Assembly: GCF_000632495.1 (NCBI RefSeq) | Contig: NZ_JFZT01000017.1 | Span: 1 to 64,000, forward strand | Length of the DNA stretch: 64,000 nucleotides | Reading direction: 5' to 3' | Source of the DNA: Candidatus Acidianus copahuensis | Lineage (GTDB): Archaea > Thermoproteota > Thermoprotei_A > Sulfolobales > Sulfolobaceae | In this document: piece by piece, positions 44,158 through 52,786 of the stretch | Layout of the letters: each line of letters starts with the position of its first letter | How positions within the stretch are numbered: the stretch's first letter is position 1 | The notes under the pieces: generated by a model | What the model was told of the DNA's origin: nothing | Database searches by the model: none | Seen by the model: only the letters and a program-made list of their open reading frames with translations | Position numbers and translations under genes: made by a program

Positions 44158-44463
44158 ATGGAACCATTTTACTTTAGATCGTATAATAAAGTTGTAGGTA
44201 TAGCTCATGATGTAAAGGAGTTGAAATCAGAGATTGAAAGACTAGGAAAAAAGGATAGTGCATGCGTAGAGTATCATCTTAAAGAAGGTCATATAGTAAA
44301 TTGGCTGAACTATATTAATGAAAGAGGATTAGCTGAGATGCTTAAGGGAGTAAGTAGCTATAAAGAAGCTTCCTCAAGAATTGGAGAATATTTAGCTCTA
44401 AAGGCATCAACTCAAAACATTACCAAGCAGAAAAGAACAAGTAGAAGAAGGCAGTATTTCTAA
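44158..44463 (+). CDS. DUF5752-like 101-aa protein
   Basis: Starts MEPFYFRSYNKVVGIAHDVKELKSEIERL and contains CVEYHLKEGHIVNWLNYI, a pattern I associate with the archaeal DUF5752 family of unknown function. The basic end (KQKRTSRRRQYF) suggests nucleic-acid contact. ATG is ~25 nt after TTTTTATTGG, suggesting a leaderless mRNA. Single gene. Confidence 0.6.
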   Translation: MEPFYFRSYNKVVGIAHDVKELKSEIERLGKKDSACVEYHLKEGHIVNWLNYINERGLAEMLKGVSSYKEASSRIGEYLALKASTQNITKQKRTSRRRQYF

Positions 44464-45095
44464 TGAATTTTAATCTATTTAAGGCTGAAAATCTTTAATG
44501 TAAATTATTTTTATATAACCATATTAAAGAGATAATATATGAGAGTTAAAAGTAAGTTTATAGATATTCTGTAATAATTACAAATCATTGTCTAAACTTG
44601 AGTAATATAGGAAAAAATTCCTAAAAAGTGGATATATCATCATCTATATCATTTGTCTCGTTAAGGTTAAGAGAGCGAACAACATACTCATAAGGATAGA
44701 AATAGATAGTTCATGATAAAAATATAATGAGCTTTCATTTACTATTGTGGATAGGAGATTAAGGAAAGACGTTATATTATTAAAAAATTGTAGTATAAGC
44801 AAGTAAAAGGGGCATATGTTAAAGCATCATATAGTATGTTGAGATTTAAAGGTAATTCTAGCGTCCTTAATGATGTCTGGATGTGGAAGAGACGAAGAAG
44901 CAAAGTTGATAAAGATAGTTTCTCCTTAGAGTAATTTCTGACGTATAATCATCAGAGAACTTAAATACACTAAACAATCTAAAGCCATCTAGGGACGTGC
45001 TGGAATTCCTGTGGCTATCAACTAAAAAGATTAAAGTGTCACCCACTCTGTCTCTAAAGCTTTAAAGATTAAAATGCGATCTCCAAGCTGTACTT
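44464..45095. other. Gene-free stretch, possible decayed element
   Basis: About 630 A+T-rich bases with scattered short frames and no intact gene. A segment (about 44985-45010, GGGACGTGCTGG) recalls the internal block of the 321-bp family, and frames with VKASYSMLRFKGNSSVL near 44830 look like scrambled coding sequence, perhaps from a transposase. No RNA gene is clear. Confidence 0.35.
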
Positions 45096-46226
45096 ATGCG
45101 AGTATTAATAGTAAGATATGATGAGATTGCCATAAAAAGTAATATAGTTAGGACAAAACTTGAAAAACTTTTAATGCAAAATATTATTGTTGGGGCAAAG
45201 AAATTTAACTGTAATCTAGAGAAAATACAAAGATCTCAAGGTCGTATTTTACTTTATGGTGATATCGATTGCCTAAAGCTATCAACTTCAAGAATATTTG
45301 GCATTAGATCGATTAGTCCTTCATATGAGATGACGTTCTCATCAATAGATGATATAGTTTCTGAAGCCGAAAAAATGTGGAAGGATAAAGTAACTGGCAG
45401 GACATTTGCTGTAAGGACAAGACGAGTTGGAAAACATAATTTCACATCTCTTCAAGTCTCGGAAAAGGTTGGAGAAAAACTCGCTAACTATGGTAAAGTT
45501 TTCTTAGAAAATCCTGACATTTCACTTCATATCGAGATAAGGGATAACTCCGCTTTTTTCTTTGACGAGATTTTAGAAGGACCAGGAGGATTACCTCTTA
45601 TGGCGGAGGGAAAGGCTTTGGCGTTAATATCTGGAGGAATTGACTCACCTGTTGCTGCATGGATGATTATGAAAAGAGGTGTTGCGGTAGATTTCATGTA
45701 TTGCAATATAACTGGTCCAATAGGTGAGAAAGAAGTTCAAGAAGTTGTGAATAGAATTGGACAGTGGTCAATAGGCTATACTTCTCATTTTTACAGTATA
45801 AATTGTCTAAAAATTGCCGAGGTAATCTCTTCCAACATAAGTAAGAGGCTTCAATCAATAGCGTTCAAGAGAGCACTTTATAGGATAGGCCAAGAATTAG
45901 CTAAGAAAGTAAACGCGGGGGCTATTGTTACAGGGGAATCCCTTGCCCAAGTTTCTTCTCAAACTCTATCATCTTTAAGAAGCTTAAGTTTTGGTATGGA
46001 CACGTTAATTCTAAGACCTTTAATAGGTTTCGATAAGCTCGAAATCATAAAATTGGCTGAAAAAATCGGAACATTTGAGGCTTCAATAAAGGTTCCGGAG
46101 TACTGCTCGATGTTTTCTCATCATCCAAAGACTAAAGTAAAGTTAGAAGATATAAAAGAGATTGATAAACAGCTAGATGATGTCATTAATAACGTTATTT
46201 TACAAATAAATTCTAAAATGGATTAA
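45096..46226 (+). CDS. thiI: tRNA 4-thiouridine synthetase ThiI
   Basis: A 376-aa protein with an N-terminal ferredoxin-like/THUMP region (about 1-165) for tRNA binding and a PP-loop ATPase domain with SGGIDS (179-184). It makes 4-thiouridine at tRNA position 8 and can supply sulfur for thiamine. The C-terminal rhodanese domain of E. coli ThiI is absent, as in most archaea, so sulfur must come from another donor; conserved Cys in YCNITGP and PEYCSMFSHHP may be involved. ATG at 45096; single gene. Confidence 0.93.
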   Translation: MRVLIVRYDEIAIKSNIVRTKLEKLLMQNIIVGAKKFNCNLEKIQRSQGRILLYGDIDCLKLSTSRIFGIRSISPSYEMTFSSIDDIVSEAEKMWKDKVTGRTFAVRTRRVGKHNFTSLQVSEKVGEKLANYGKVFLENPDISLHIEIRDNSAFFFDEILEGPGGLPLMAEGKALALISGGIDSPVAAWMIMKRGVAVDFMYCNITGPIGEKEVQEVVNRIGQWSIGYTSHFYSINCLKIAEVISSNISKRLQSIAFKRALYRIGQELAKKVNAGAIVTGESLAQVSSQTLSSLRSLSFGMDTLILRPLIGFDKLEIIKLAEKIGTFEASIKVPEYCSMFSHHPKTKVKLEDIKEIDKQLDDVINNVILQINSKMD

Positions 46227-46279
46227 TTTACCTATTTTCTTAAAAAGATCTTTAGACGGCAAATAAGAAAAGTAGAGAA

Positions 46280-46341
46280 GACGTTCTCGCTACACTTCAC
46301 TATTGTGAGGACGTCACATGGTGTCTTGTGTAATTTTTTTT
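46280..46341. terminator. Hairpin and T8 run after thiI
   Basis: GACGT (46280-46284) and ACGTC (46311-46315) with an inner CTC/GAG make a hairpin, followed by T8 at 46334-46341. It may be a transcription terminator for thiI or a small structured RNA. Confidence 0.35.
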
Positions 46342-46367
46342 AAGAGTAAAAGAACTTTACTATCAGG

Positions 46368-46583
46368 ATGAAAGTAGCGATTTTTCAGAAAGGAGGAGAT
46401 ACAATAGTTAAAGGTGTTGTTCCAGCAAGATGCGCAATAGGAGGCTATAAAGTAGAGGTAATAATACGGAATAACAAATTGATCTCTTCTAAGTGTACGT
46501 GTGGTAATACTCCTTGCCCTCATGCGATAAAACTTTACATGTATTATATTGCTCACATAGAGAAAGGTAAAATGAACAGTTAG
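46368..46583 (+). CDS. Small SWIM zinc-finger protein
   Basis: A 71-aa protein almost consisting of a SWIM zinc finger: Cys43, Cys45, Cys50 and His52 (CTCGNTPCPH), preceded by strands VEVIIRNNKLISSK and followed by a helix (AIKLYMYYIAH). SWIM domains bind DNA or proteins; the archaeal small stand-alone form is not well studied. ATG at 46368 near a TTTTTTTTAAGAG stretch. It may be leaderless. No nearby partner. Confidence 0.75.
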   Translation: MKVAIFQKGGDTIVKGVVPARCAIGGYKVEVIIRNNKLISSKCTCGNTPCPHAIKLYMYYIAHIEKGKMNS

Positions 46584-46977
46584 CCAAAGCTATAATGTCT
46601 TAATGAGTTATCCGTGGTTAGGTCGTAACATTTATGCTCTCACCAGGGGTTTCAACTTCATCTTCCCGCTTGAACTTATTACCATACTAAAGGTCATCTT
46701 AGTTCATTACCGTAAGGCTAAAATCAATGAAAATCTCTATAAACTAGATTAAGTTTTGGTCAAAGAAGGGTATCTGTTAACGTTAGTCCTATCAATAGCT
46801 GAAAACACTTCATATTCCTCTCTATGGGTCGATATTTTCTGGCCGCACGTGTTCTTCTCTATATTTATTAAATTGAAAACTATTATTAACTTAAAAATTA
46901 AAGTGAAAAAAGTGATATTTAATCCAGATTTTATAATTTTCCATATATTGTCCATTAAAATTAATAAAATTATCTTT
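46584..46977. other. Gene-free stretch
   Basis: About 390 bases, very A+T-rich toward the gapN end, no gene supported. The section 46600-46700 has mixed composition and could be an old element remnant but no family is recognised. Confidence 0.35.
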
Positions 46978-48486
46978 TTACATATATTCCCATACTCCTC
47001 TACCCTTATAGTTATAGACTATTGTTTTATACGCAGTAACTGATTCTATAGTATATCCTATACCCTCTCTACCAACTCCTGAGTCTTTTCTACCTCCAAA
47101 CGGGAAATATCCTATTCCATGTTTTGGATAGTCGTTTATGTAAATAGCTCCAACTTCTAACATTCTAGTGAGTTTCCTTATTTTATTTATATCTTCTCCA
47201 AATATTGCTGCGTCAAGTCCATATCTACGAGAGTTAGATAGCTCTATCATTTCATCTATTCCTTTTACCTTTGTAAAAATAGCGATAGATGCAAAAACTT
47301 CTTTATTGTAAAGGTAAAGATCTTTTAATTTATCTTTCTCTATTTCTATAAGAGTCGGTTCTATGTAGTTTTTATTTCTATTACCTCCATACAAAACCTT
47401 CCCTCCCTTATTTATTGCATCTTTTACAGAGTATTCTACTTCTTCAGCTGTTCTCTCATCTATTAACGGTCCCATAGTGACTGATCCATCCCTTGGGTCT
47501 CCTACCTTAACTTTCTTTAGCTCACTTATAAGAAAGTCTTTTAGTTTATCATAAACTTCTTCCTCAGCAAAAATAAATTTTATCGAATCGCATCTCTGAC
47601 CAGAATAGCTGGTTATTCCAACGGTTATTTTAGGCGCCGTCTGTTCTGGATCTGCATCTGAAAGAACTAAAGCCGGATCTCCCCCACCCAATTCCATAAC
47701 ATATTGCTTAATTCCTCCACTCCTAATTACTTCCTTACCTGACTCTGTACTTCCAGTAAAGGATATAACTGAAATCCTAGGATCTGATACTAGCTTATCC
47801 ATTTGATTTCCAGGTAAGGTAATTATTGAGATTGACCTCTTTGGAAAACCGGCCATTTCTAATAATTTTGCGAAAAGTATAGCTATTATTGGTGTAGAAG
47901 ACGCAGGTTTTATTATAATTGCGTTACCTGCTATAGTGGAATATACTAGCTTGTTAGCTACATCAAAAAGAGGATAATTAAACGGCGTAATAGCCAATAC
48001 TATTCCTAACGGCTCTCTTTTCACTATCGCCTCAGCTTCTATGCTTTCGTTACTCCAATCTCCTGGAACGTAATCTCCATAAATTTTCCTTACATCTAAT
48101 TCCGCTAGCTTCAGTCTTTCAGCAGCAGCCCTTACCTCACCCTCAGCAGCAGCCCTTGTCTTTCCATTATTTAAAACAAGGATATCGATGAAATAATCTT
48201 TATAACGTTCTAATAGTTCAGCAGTTCTCTGAAATATTGCTATTCTTTTCTCTCCAGGCGTATCCCTGATATCCCATTTACCACGCTTATACATAATATC
48301 TAGAGCGTTATCTATAACTTGCGAATTGAGTTTTACAACTTTAGAGAACGTTGTTAGGTCTATTGGACTTTTGATATCCTGAAATTCTTGGGATGATACC
48401 CATTCTCCGGCTAAAAATGTCTTAAAATAAGGTATACCGTCCTGAACGAAGTATATATCCTTAAACTCTTGAGGTAATTCTTTCAT
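46978..48486 (-). CDS. gapN: Non-phosphorylating glyceraldehyde-3-phosphate dehydrogenase
   Basis: A 502-aa aldehyde-dehydrogenase-family enzyme that oxidises glyceraldehyde 3-phosphate straight to 3-phosphoglycerate, the route used in Sulfolobales. The catalytic Cys299 (GQRCDS), Glu265 (MELGGGD) and Asn170 (TPFNYP) are in place, and GSTESGKEV is the cofactor turn. The sequence matches Sulfolobus GapN as I recall it, rather than a general ALDH. kdgK follows upstream on the same strand after a 318-base gap, and both belong to the branched Entner-Doudoroff pathway. Confidence 0.9.
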   Translation of the reverse strand: MKELPQEFKDIYFVQDGIPYFKTFLAGEWVSSQEFQDIKSPIDLTTFSKVVKLNSQVIDNALDIMYKRGKWDIRDTPGEKRIAIFQRTAELLERYKDYFIDILVLNNGKTRAAAEGEVRAAAERLKLAELDVRKIYGDYVPGDWSNESIEAEAIVKREPLGIVLAITPFNYPLFDVANKLVYSTIAGNAIIIKPASSTPIIAILFAKLLEMAGFPKRSISIITLPGNQMDKLVSDPRISVISFTGSTESGKEVIRSGGIKQYVMELGGGDPALVLSDADPEQTAPKITVGITSYSGQRCDSIKFIFAEEEVYDKLKDFLISELKKVKVGDPRDGSVTMGPLIDERTAEEVEYSVKDAINKGGKVLYGGNRNKNYIEPTLIEIEKDKLKDLYLYNKEVFASIAIFTKVKGIDEMIELSNSRRYGLDAAIFGEDINKIRKLTRMLEVGAIYINDYPKHGIGYFPFGGRKDSGVGREGIGYTIESVTAYKTIVYNYKGRGVWEYM

Positions 48487-48804
48487 AGTATAAAGATCGT
48501 CTGAATAGTTAAAAGTATTATTGAAATGTAAGGATCAAATATCTTATTTTAAGATTAGTTAAGTATAAACTTTACCTTTTGTTATTCCATGAGTTACATA
48601 ATCATTGAATTTTTCCTCAAAATAATAATAAATCATAATTCATAAATTAACTAAAATAAATTTTAAAAGTCCAATCAGTATATGACTCAAACTTCGTCGC
48701 TATGTTATCTAAATCAGGTTAAAATAATTCCTCCTTGCTCTTAGTTGTTAGTAAGTCTATTTCCTTCATTTATGGGCATTCTTGGAAAATTATAGTTAAT
48801 GTTG
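48487..48804. other. gapN-kdgK spacer with a possible 25-aa frame
   Basis: About 318 bases of A+T-rich DNA. On the minus strand one short frame (about 48641-48564) begins MIYYYFEEKFNDYVTHG, ends KVYT, and is preceded by TTTTAAAATTTATTTT, a TATA-like box. It may be a small gene or the tail of a lost gene; nothing else is seen. Confidence 0.3.
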
Positions 48805-49734
48805 CTATCGTTCTATCGATTTTATGAATCGCTCAATTTCCTCCAAGAACGGTATATTTTCGTTATCTCCTCTTATCATTACGTTTAAAGCAGAAGCTGC
48901 AACTCCATATTTTAACGCTTTATCTAAGCTATAGCCATTTAGATAAAGACCCAAGAATGTACCACCAAGGGAGTCTCCCGCACCAGTCACGTCTTCTACT
49001 GGAACGTTATATCCTTTAATGTAATAGCTCTCTTCCTCCTTAAATACGGCTGCTCCTTCTTTACCCATCTTTAAAACTAAAATTTTACAATAATCCATAA
49101 AAGCTTTTTTAATTTTTTCAGGCTCACTTTCATTTACTAGGATTTTCGCGTCATCTTTATCAGTTATAAGTACTTCAACTCCTTCTTTTAAGAGACGCAT
49201 TATAGTTTCTCTAGCTTTTTCCGGACTCCATAACTTTAGTCTAATGTTAGTGTCGAAGCTTTTCCTCTTAGCTGTTGCAAAGGCTTTTGTCACTGCATCT
49301 CTTGCAGTGTCGCTAATAGCTAGAGTTATTCCAGTAGAGTGAACTAGATCCGCTTGTTTAACGAAATCTTCCTCTATATCTTCTGGTGATAACTTACTTC
49401 CTGCGCTGAATTTCCTGTAGTAAAAAGACTCACTTTCATATGGTATTGGAAAGTGTCTCTGAATAAAAAATACAGCAGTATATGAAGACGAGTCTACCTT
49501 TATTTTAGATGTTTCTACACCTGTTCCTCTTAACCATTCAATAATATTTTTACCAAACTCATCATTACCGACTCTAGCTATAAGAGAACATCTATGACCT
49601 AATCTTGATAGCGCAATGCAGTAATTTACCTCACTTCCTGCAACGTGTTTTTCGAAGTAGTTCACGTAGCGCAAAGGACCTGGAGTGAGGGCATTTAGTT
49701 CAACCATCGGTTCTCCTAAAGCGATTACTTTCAT
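48805..49734 (-). CDS. kdgK: 2-keto-3-deoxygluconate/galactonate kinase
   Basis: A 309-aa ribokinase-family (PfkB) kinase of the semi-phosphorylative Entner-Doudoroff branch. GEPMVELNAL at the start, VAGSEVNYCIALSRLG, and the catalytic GAGD (251-254, Asp254) are typical, and the length matches Sulfolobus KDG kinase (about 311 aa), which also acts on the galactonate form. ATG at 49734; gapN lies downstream. The gluconate dehydratase and KDG aldolase genes, usually neighbours in Sulfolobus, are not in this window. Confidence 0.92.
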   Translation of the reverse strand: MKVIALGEPMVELNALTPGPLRYVNYFEKHVAGSEVNYCIALSRLGHRCSLIARVGNDEFGKNIIEWLRGTGVETSKIKVDSSSYTAVFFIQRHFPIPYESESFYYRKFSAGSKLSPEDIEEDFVKQADLVHSTGITLAISDTARDAVTKAFATAKRKSFDTNIRLKLWSPEKARETIMRLLKEGVEVLITDKDDAKILVNESEPEKIKKAFMDYCKILVLKMGKEGAAVFKEEESYYIKGYNVPVEDVTGAGDSLGGTFLGLYLNGYSLDKALKYGVAASALNVMIRGDNENIPFLEEIERFIKSIER

Positions 49735-49861
49735 GAAAGAAAATACTATATAGAGAGATTAAAGTTTTTGTCTATAAGATAATAATACGAAAGACGTTAT
49801 TTAGGCGGTCATATAAAAAGAAGTTGATATAAAGTTTTAACCTTTCCTGTCTAATATATAT

Positions 49862-50170
49862 TTGATAAAGATGAACTTTACGGAAATAAACTATAACGAT
49901 TTTCGACAAAGGGTTGATGAGGCTATATTTAGGATTAGTATAATTGCGCTATCTCGAAAAAAGGCTCGTAAAGATCTATTGAAAATAAGGCAAGAGCTTT
50001 ATCGTTTAAAGGCCTTTATATTAGAAGGCAAGCCTATACTCGAAGTAAAGGGGGAAGTAGGTACAATATTGGTTCTACTTAATATTTTAGGTCTTAACTC
50101 TTCTAAGAAAATTAGGAAGGAGTTAGAATATATACAATCTATTCTTATGTTATGGAACGTCTTAACTTGA
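49862..50170 (+). CDS. Unrecognised helical 102-aa protein
   Basis: A mostly helical, basic protein (FRQRVDEAIFRISIIALSRKKARKDLLKIRQELYRLKAFI; ILNILGL; KKIRKELEYIQSILMLWNVL). No family recognised. The TTG at 49862 is used; an ATG at 49871 is an alternative. TATA-like AAAGTTTTAACC lies ~30 nt upstream. It precedes the membrane protein at 50221 by 50 nt. Confidence 0.55.
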   Translation: MIKMNFTEINYNDFRQRVDEAIFRISIIALSRKKARKDLLKIRQELYRLKAFILEGKPILEVKGEVGTILVLLNILGLNSSKKIRKELEYIQSILMLWNVLT

Positions 50171-50220
50171 AGTAAGGTAAAAGTAAAAGCTTAAAGGATA
50201 ACAGTTACATATACTATTGT

Positions 50221-51084
50221 GTGTATTATCAAGATTTTATCCTCCCAATTATAGGATTTTACATTGGAGGAGAATTGTTACTAAAAGGAGGAAAGCGAGT
50301 AAGCAATCAGGCTGTCTTTCTCGGCATCTTGTCCTCCGTTCCAGAAATTGTTACCTTATTAGGATTAATTGAGGAAAGAAGTTATTACCTTGCTATAGGA
50401 TCCATAATAGTAAGTGTAATTTTAGTTTCAACGTTAGGTATTGGAGCAATTGGCATAATAGCCTTTCTAAAATGGAGAGAAAAAGTTACTGTTAAGCTTA
50501 ATGAAAGACCTCTTATTGGCATAATATCTGCCTTACTTATAGCAATCCTAATAATACAGAGAATGAATTATCTCATAGGCATTCCTCTAATATTTCTTCT
50601 TATTTTCTATCTTGTAAGAAAGTTAGAAGGCATCAAAGCTAACAATAAAGGAATATATTTAATGATTGTCGGTATGGGGATTTTGTGGGTTTCTTCCCAA
50701 TTTTTAGTCTCTTCTATAACATCTTCTCAGTTACCTAACTGGGCATATAGCGAATTTCTGATTCCTATTTTATTAAATGCTCAAGATCTTTTTGTCGGAT
50801 TTAGAGAAAGTGCTAATGATCCCAGGTTAACTTCGCAAGTTACTGAGGGTTTTATAATTGAGATAGTCATGTTATCTTTGTTTGCTTTTGGAGTTCTAGG
50901 GGTATTAGGCGGATTTGGTGGTTTACCATTAAACGGGCTAGGATACCTAATATTCTCTCTTGTAGTAGTTGATACTGCTCTAATCATTTTATCTAGCAAG
51001 AACGACTTCTCCTTTAAGGATAGTTTGATTCTCTTTACTCTATACTTTTTGATACCACTTTCACTTCTACAAAAACCTCTTTGA
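50221..51084 (+). CDS. Multi-pass membrane protein, CaCA (sodium/calcium exchanger)-like
   Basis: A 287-aa protein with ~9 predicted membrane helices. Two inverted repeat-like blocks resemble the alpha repeats of CaCA cation exchangers in shape: LSSVPEIVTLLG (SVPEI compares with the usual T-S-x-P-E) followed by YLAIGSIIVSVI, and a weaker second block near NAQDLFVGFRES. The key acidic residue is present only in the first block (Glu42), so transport cannot be assumed. GTG start at 50221. It overlaps the AAA gene by 18 bases, convergently. Confidence 0.45.
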   Translation: MYYQDFILPIIGFYIGGELLLKGGKRVSNQAVFLGILSSVPEIVTLLGLIEERSYYLAIGSIIVSVILVSTLGIGAIGIIAFLKWREKVTVKLNERPLIGIISALLIAILIIQRMNYLIGIPLIFLLIFYLVRKLEGIKANNKGIYLMIVGMGILWVSSQFLVSSITSSQLPNWAYSEFLIPILLNAQDLFVGFRESANDPRLTSQVTEGFIIEIVMLSLFAFGVLGVLGGFGGLPLNGLGYLIFSLVVVDTALIILSSKNDFSFKDSLILFTLYFLIPLSLLQKPL

Positions 51085-52782
51085 GAAATTATCATATAAA
51101 GATAAAGAGCTTAGGTCGACCGATGCCTTGACTTTACTCAATGCATTTTCTAAATCGCTTAGATTTACTCTAGTTCTAAGGAACCCTGTAGAATGCGCCT
51201 CTTTAAGTAAAGATCTCTTAAGTTCATCTATTATGAGCTTTAAATCGGCTGGAGTATATCTCTCAGTTCTCTCAGCTAACCATTGTATCTCTTCATCGCT
51301 AATATCTATTCCTCTAGAGAGGACTTTGATAACCTTAATTCTTCCATTCATATCTGGTGGAGGAACATAGATTAATCTCTCTAATCTTCCAGGTCTTATA
51401 ATAGCAGGATCTAAGTCCCATGGTCTATTAGTAGCTCCTACAACCACTATGTCCTCATTTTCTCTTATTCCATCTAGTTGAGTTAACAGTTCAGTCAACG
51501 CATTTCTCCACTCATTAAGAGATCTGTTTTTAGCTATCATATCAATCTCATCAACAAATATTATTGATGGAGAGTAGTCCCTTGCTATATTGAATTTTTC
51601 TGCGATCAACTGGGGGGATTCCATAGGTCCAGCTGAGGATATCTCCTCCCCGGATAGAAGGATAAATGTTGCACTAAGTTCATTTGCCATAGCCTTAGCT
51701 AAACTAGTCTTTCCTGTTCCAGGCGGACCATAAAGAAGGATACCTTTTACTGGTTTTATTTGTAGCTTTTGAGCGAACTCTTTGTTTTTTATTGGAATTT
51801 CTATTTCATCTCTTAGGATTGCTTTAACATCTTCTAAATCACCTAGTTCATCCCAAGTAACTTGCGGAATTCCATAGAGTCTTAAGTCAATCCTTCTTCT
51901 AGAATACTTTCTCGCTAAATCCTCGAATTTTACTATTGTGGATATTTGTATAGATGGTTTATATTCTTCTAGAGCTTTAAGAAAGTCTTGAGTACTAGGA
52001 GTTCTTCCTTCTTTTTCAGCTTTATTTTTTACCTCTTCTGCAATTAGTTTAATATCGGCTGGAGAGAATCTTTGGCTTCTTTTAGCTAAGGCTAATGTAT
52101 CTACGTTCCCTGCATATCCTTCCCAAATTTCTTCTCTTCCTTTTAGATCAGGCAGAGGTACATATATTATCTCATCAAATCTTCCTGGTCTTAGAAAAGC
52201 TTCGTCTATCTCTTGAGGTATATTTGTCGCTCCAATTATAAGGATTTTATCGTTCTTATCGTGAAACTCTTGAAGCTTTGTAAGAAGTATATTGGTTAAT
52301 CTATGAGTTACTTCATGCGTATCGCCTCTTTGCATAGCAAAACTATCTATCTCATCGATGAAAAGGACCACAGGCTGTTCCTTTTCTGCAGAATCGAGAA
52401 AGGAGGATAAAAGAAATTCGCTTTCTCCATACCATTTACTCATAATATTAGACGCTTTTAGTTCTACGAACTTCCAATTTAATGCGTTGGCTATAGCCTT
52501 CGCCATAGTAGTTTTACCAGTACCTGGTGGGCCAAACAGTATAACCCCATAAGTCCTTCCTTTATTTACTTCTTCGCTTATCTCTCTTAATCTATTCTTT
52601 ACTTCTCTGTTATCAAATATTTGATCCCATGAAACGGTAGGCACATAGGTAATTGTTTTTACTTTCTTTTCAAGACCTATTCTGTTTGCTTTCATCATCA
52701 TGAGAAAGAATATAATTGGAATAATGAAGAATAATACCTCTATAACATCTATTGCGAGTTGTATTATAGATGAGGAGGACAT
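51067..52782 (-). CDS. Membrane-anchored double-AAA ATPase (Cdc48/VAT-like)
   Basis: A 571-aa ATPase with one N-terminal membrane helix (about 10-30, LAIDVIEVLFFIIPIIFFLM) and two AAA domains. D1: GPPGTGKT (84-91), Walker B VVLFIDEID (138-146), Arg fingers in FLRPGRFDE. D2: GPPGTGKT (352-359), Walker B SIIFVDEID (406-414), IIRPGRLERL. It lacks the Cdc48 N-domain, so substrate recognition must differ; the membrane anchor is unusual for this family. The start lies 4 nt after the molybdoenzyme stop on the same strand, so they are probably one transcript. A role in folding or assembling the partner is inference only. Confidence 0.85.
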   Translation of the reverse strand: MSSSSIIQLAIDVIEVLFFIIPIIFFLMMMKANRIGLEKKVKTITYVPTVSWDQIFDNREVKNRLREISEEVNKGRTYGVILFGPPGTGKTTMAKAIANALNWKFVELKASNIMSKWYGESEFLLSSFLDSAEKEQPVVLFIDEIDSFAMQRGDTHEVTHRLTNILLTKLQEFHDKNDKILIIGATNIPQEIDEAFLRPGRFDEIIYVPLPDLKGREEIWEGYAGNVDTLALAKRSQRFSPADIKLIAEEVKNKAEKEGRTPSTQDFLKALEEYKPSIQISTIVKFEDLARKYSRRRIDLRLYGIPQVTWDELGDLEDVKAILRDEIEIPIKNKEFAQKLQIKPVKGILLYGPPGTGKTSLAKAMANELSATFILLSGEEISSAGPMESPQLIAEKFNIARDYSPSIIFVDEIDMIAKNRSLNEWRNALTELLTQLDGIRENEDIVVVGATNRPWDLDPAIIRPGRLERLIYVPPPDMNGRIKVIKVLSRGIDISDEEIQWLAERTERYTPADLKLIIDELKRSLLKEAHSTGFLRTRVNLSDLENALSKVKASVDLSSLSLYDNFSKRFL

Positions 52783-52786
52783 TATG

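Noticed and set aside
46756..47043. A 95-aa plus-strand frame before and into the gapN end
   Set aside because: It overlaps the coding end of gapN, has low-complexity Ile/Lys-rich content from A+T-rich DNA, and lacks any promoter or family signal.
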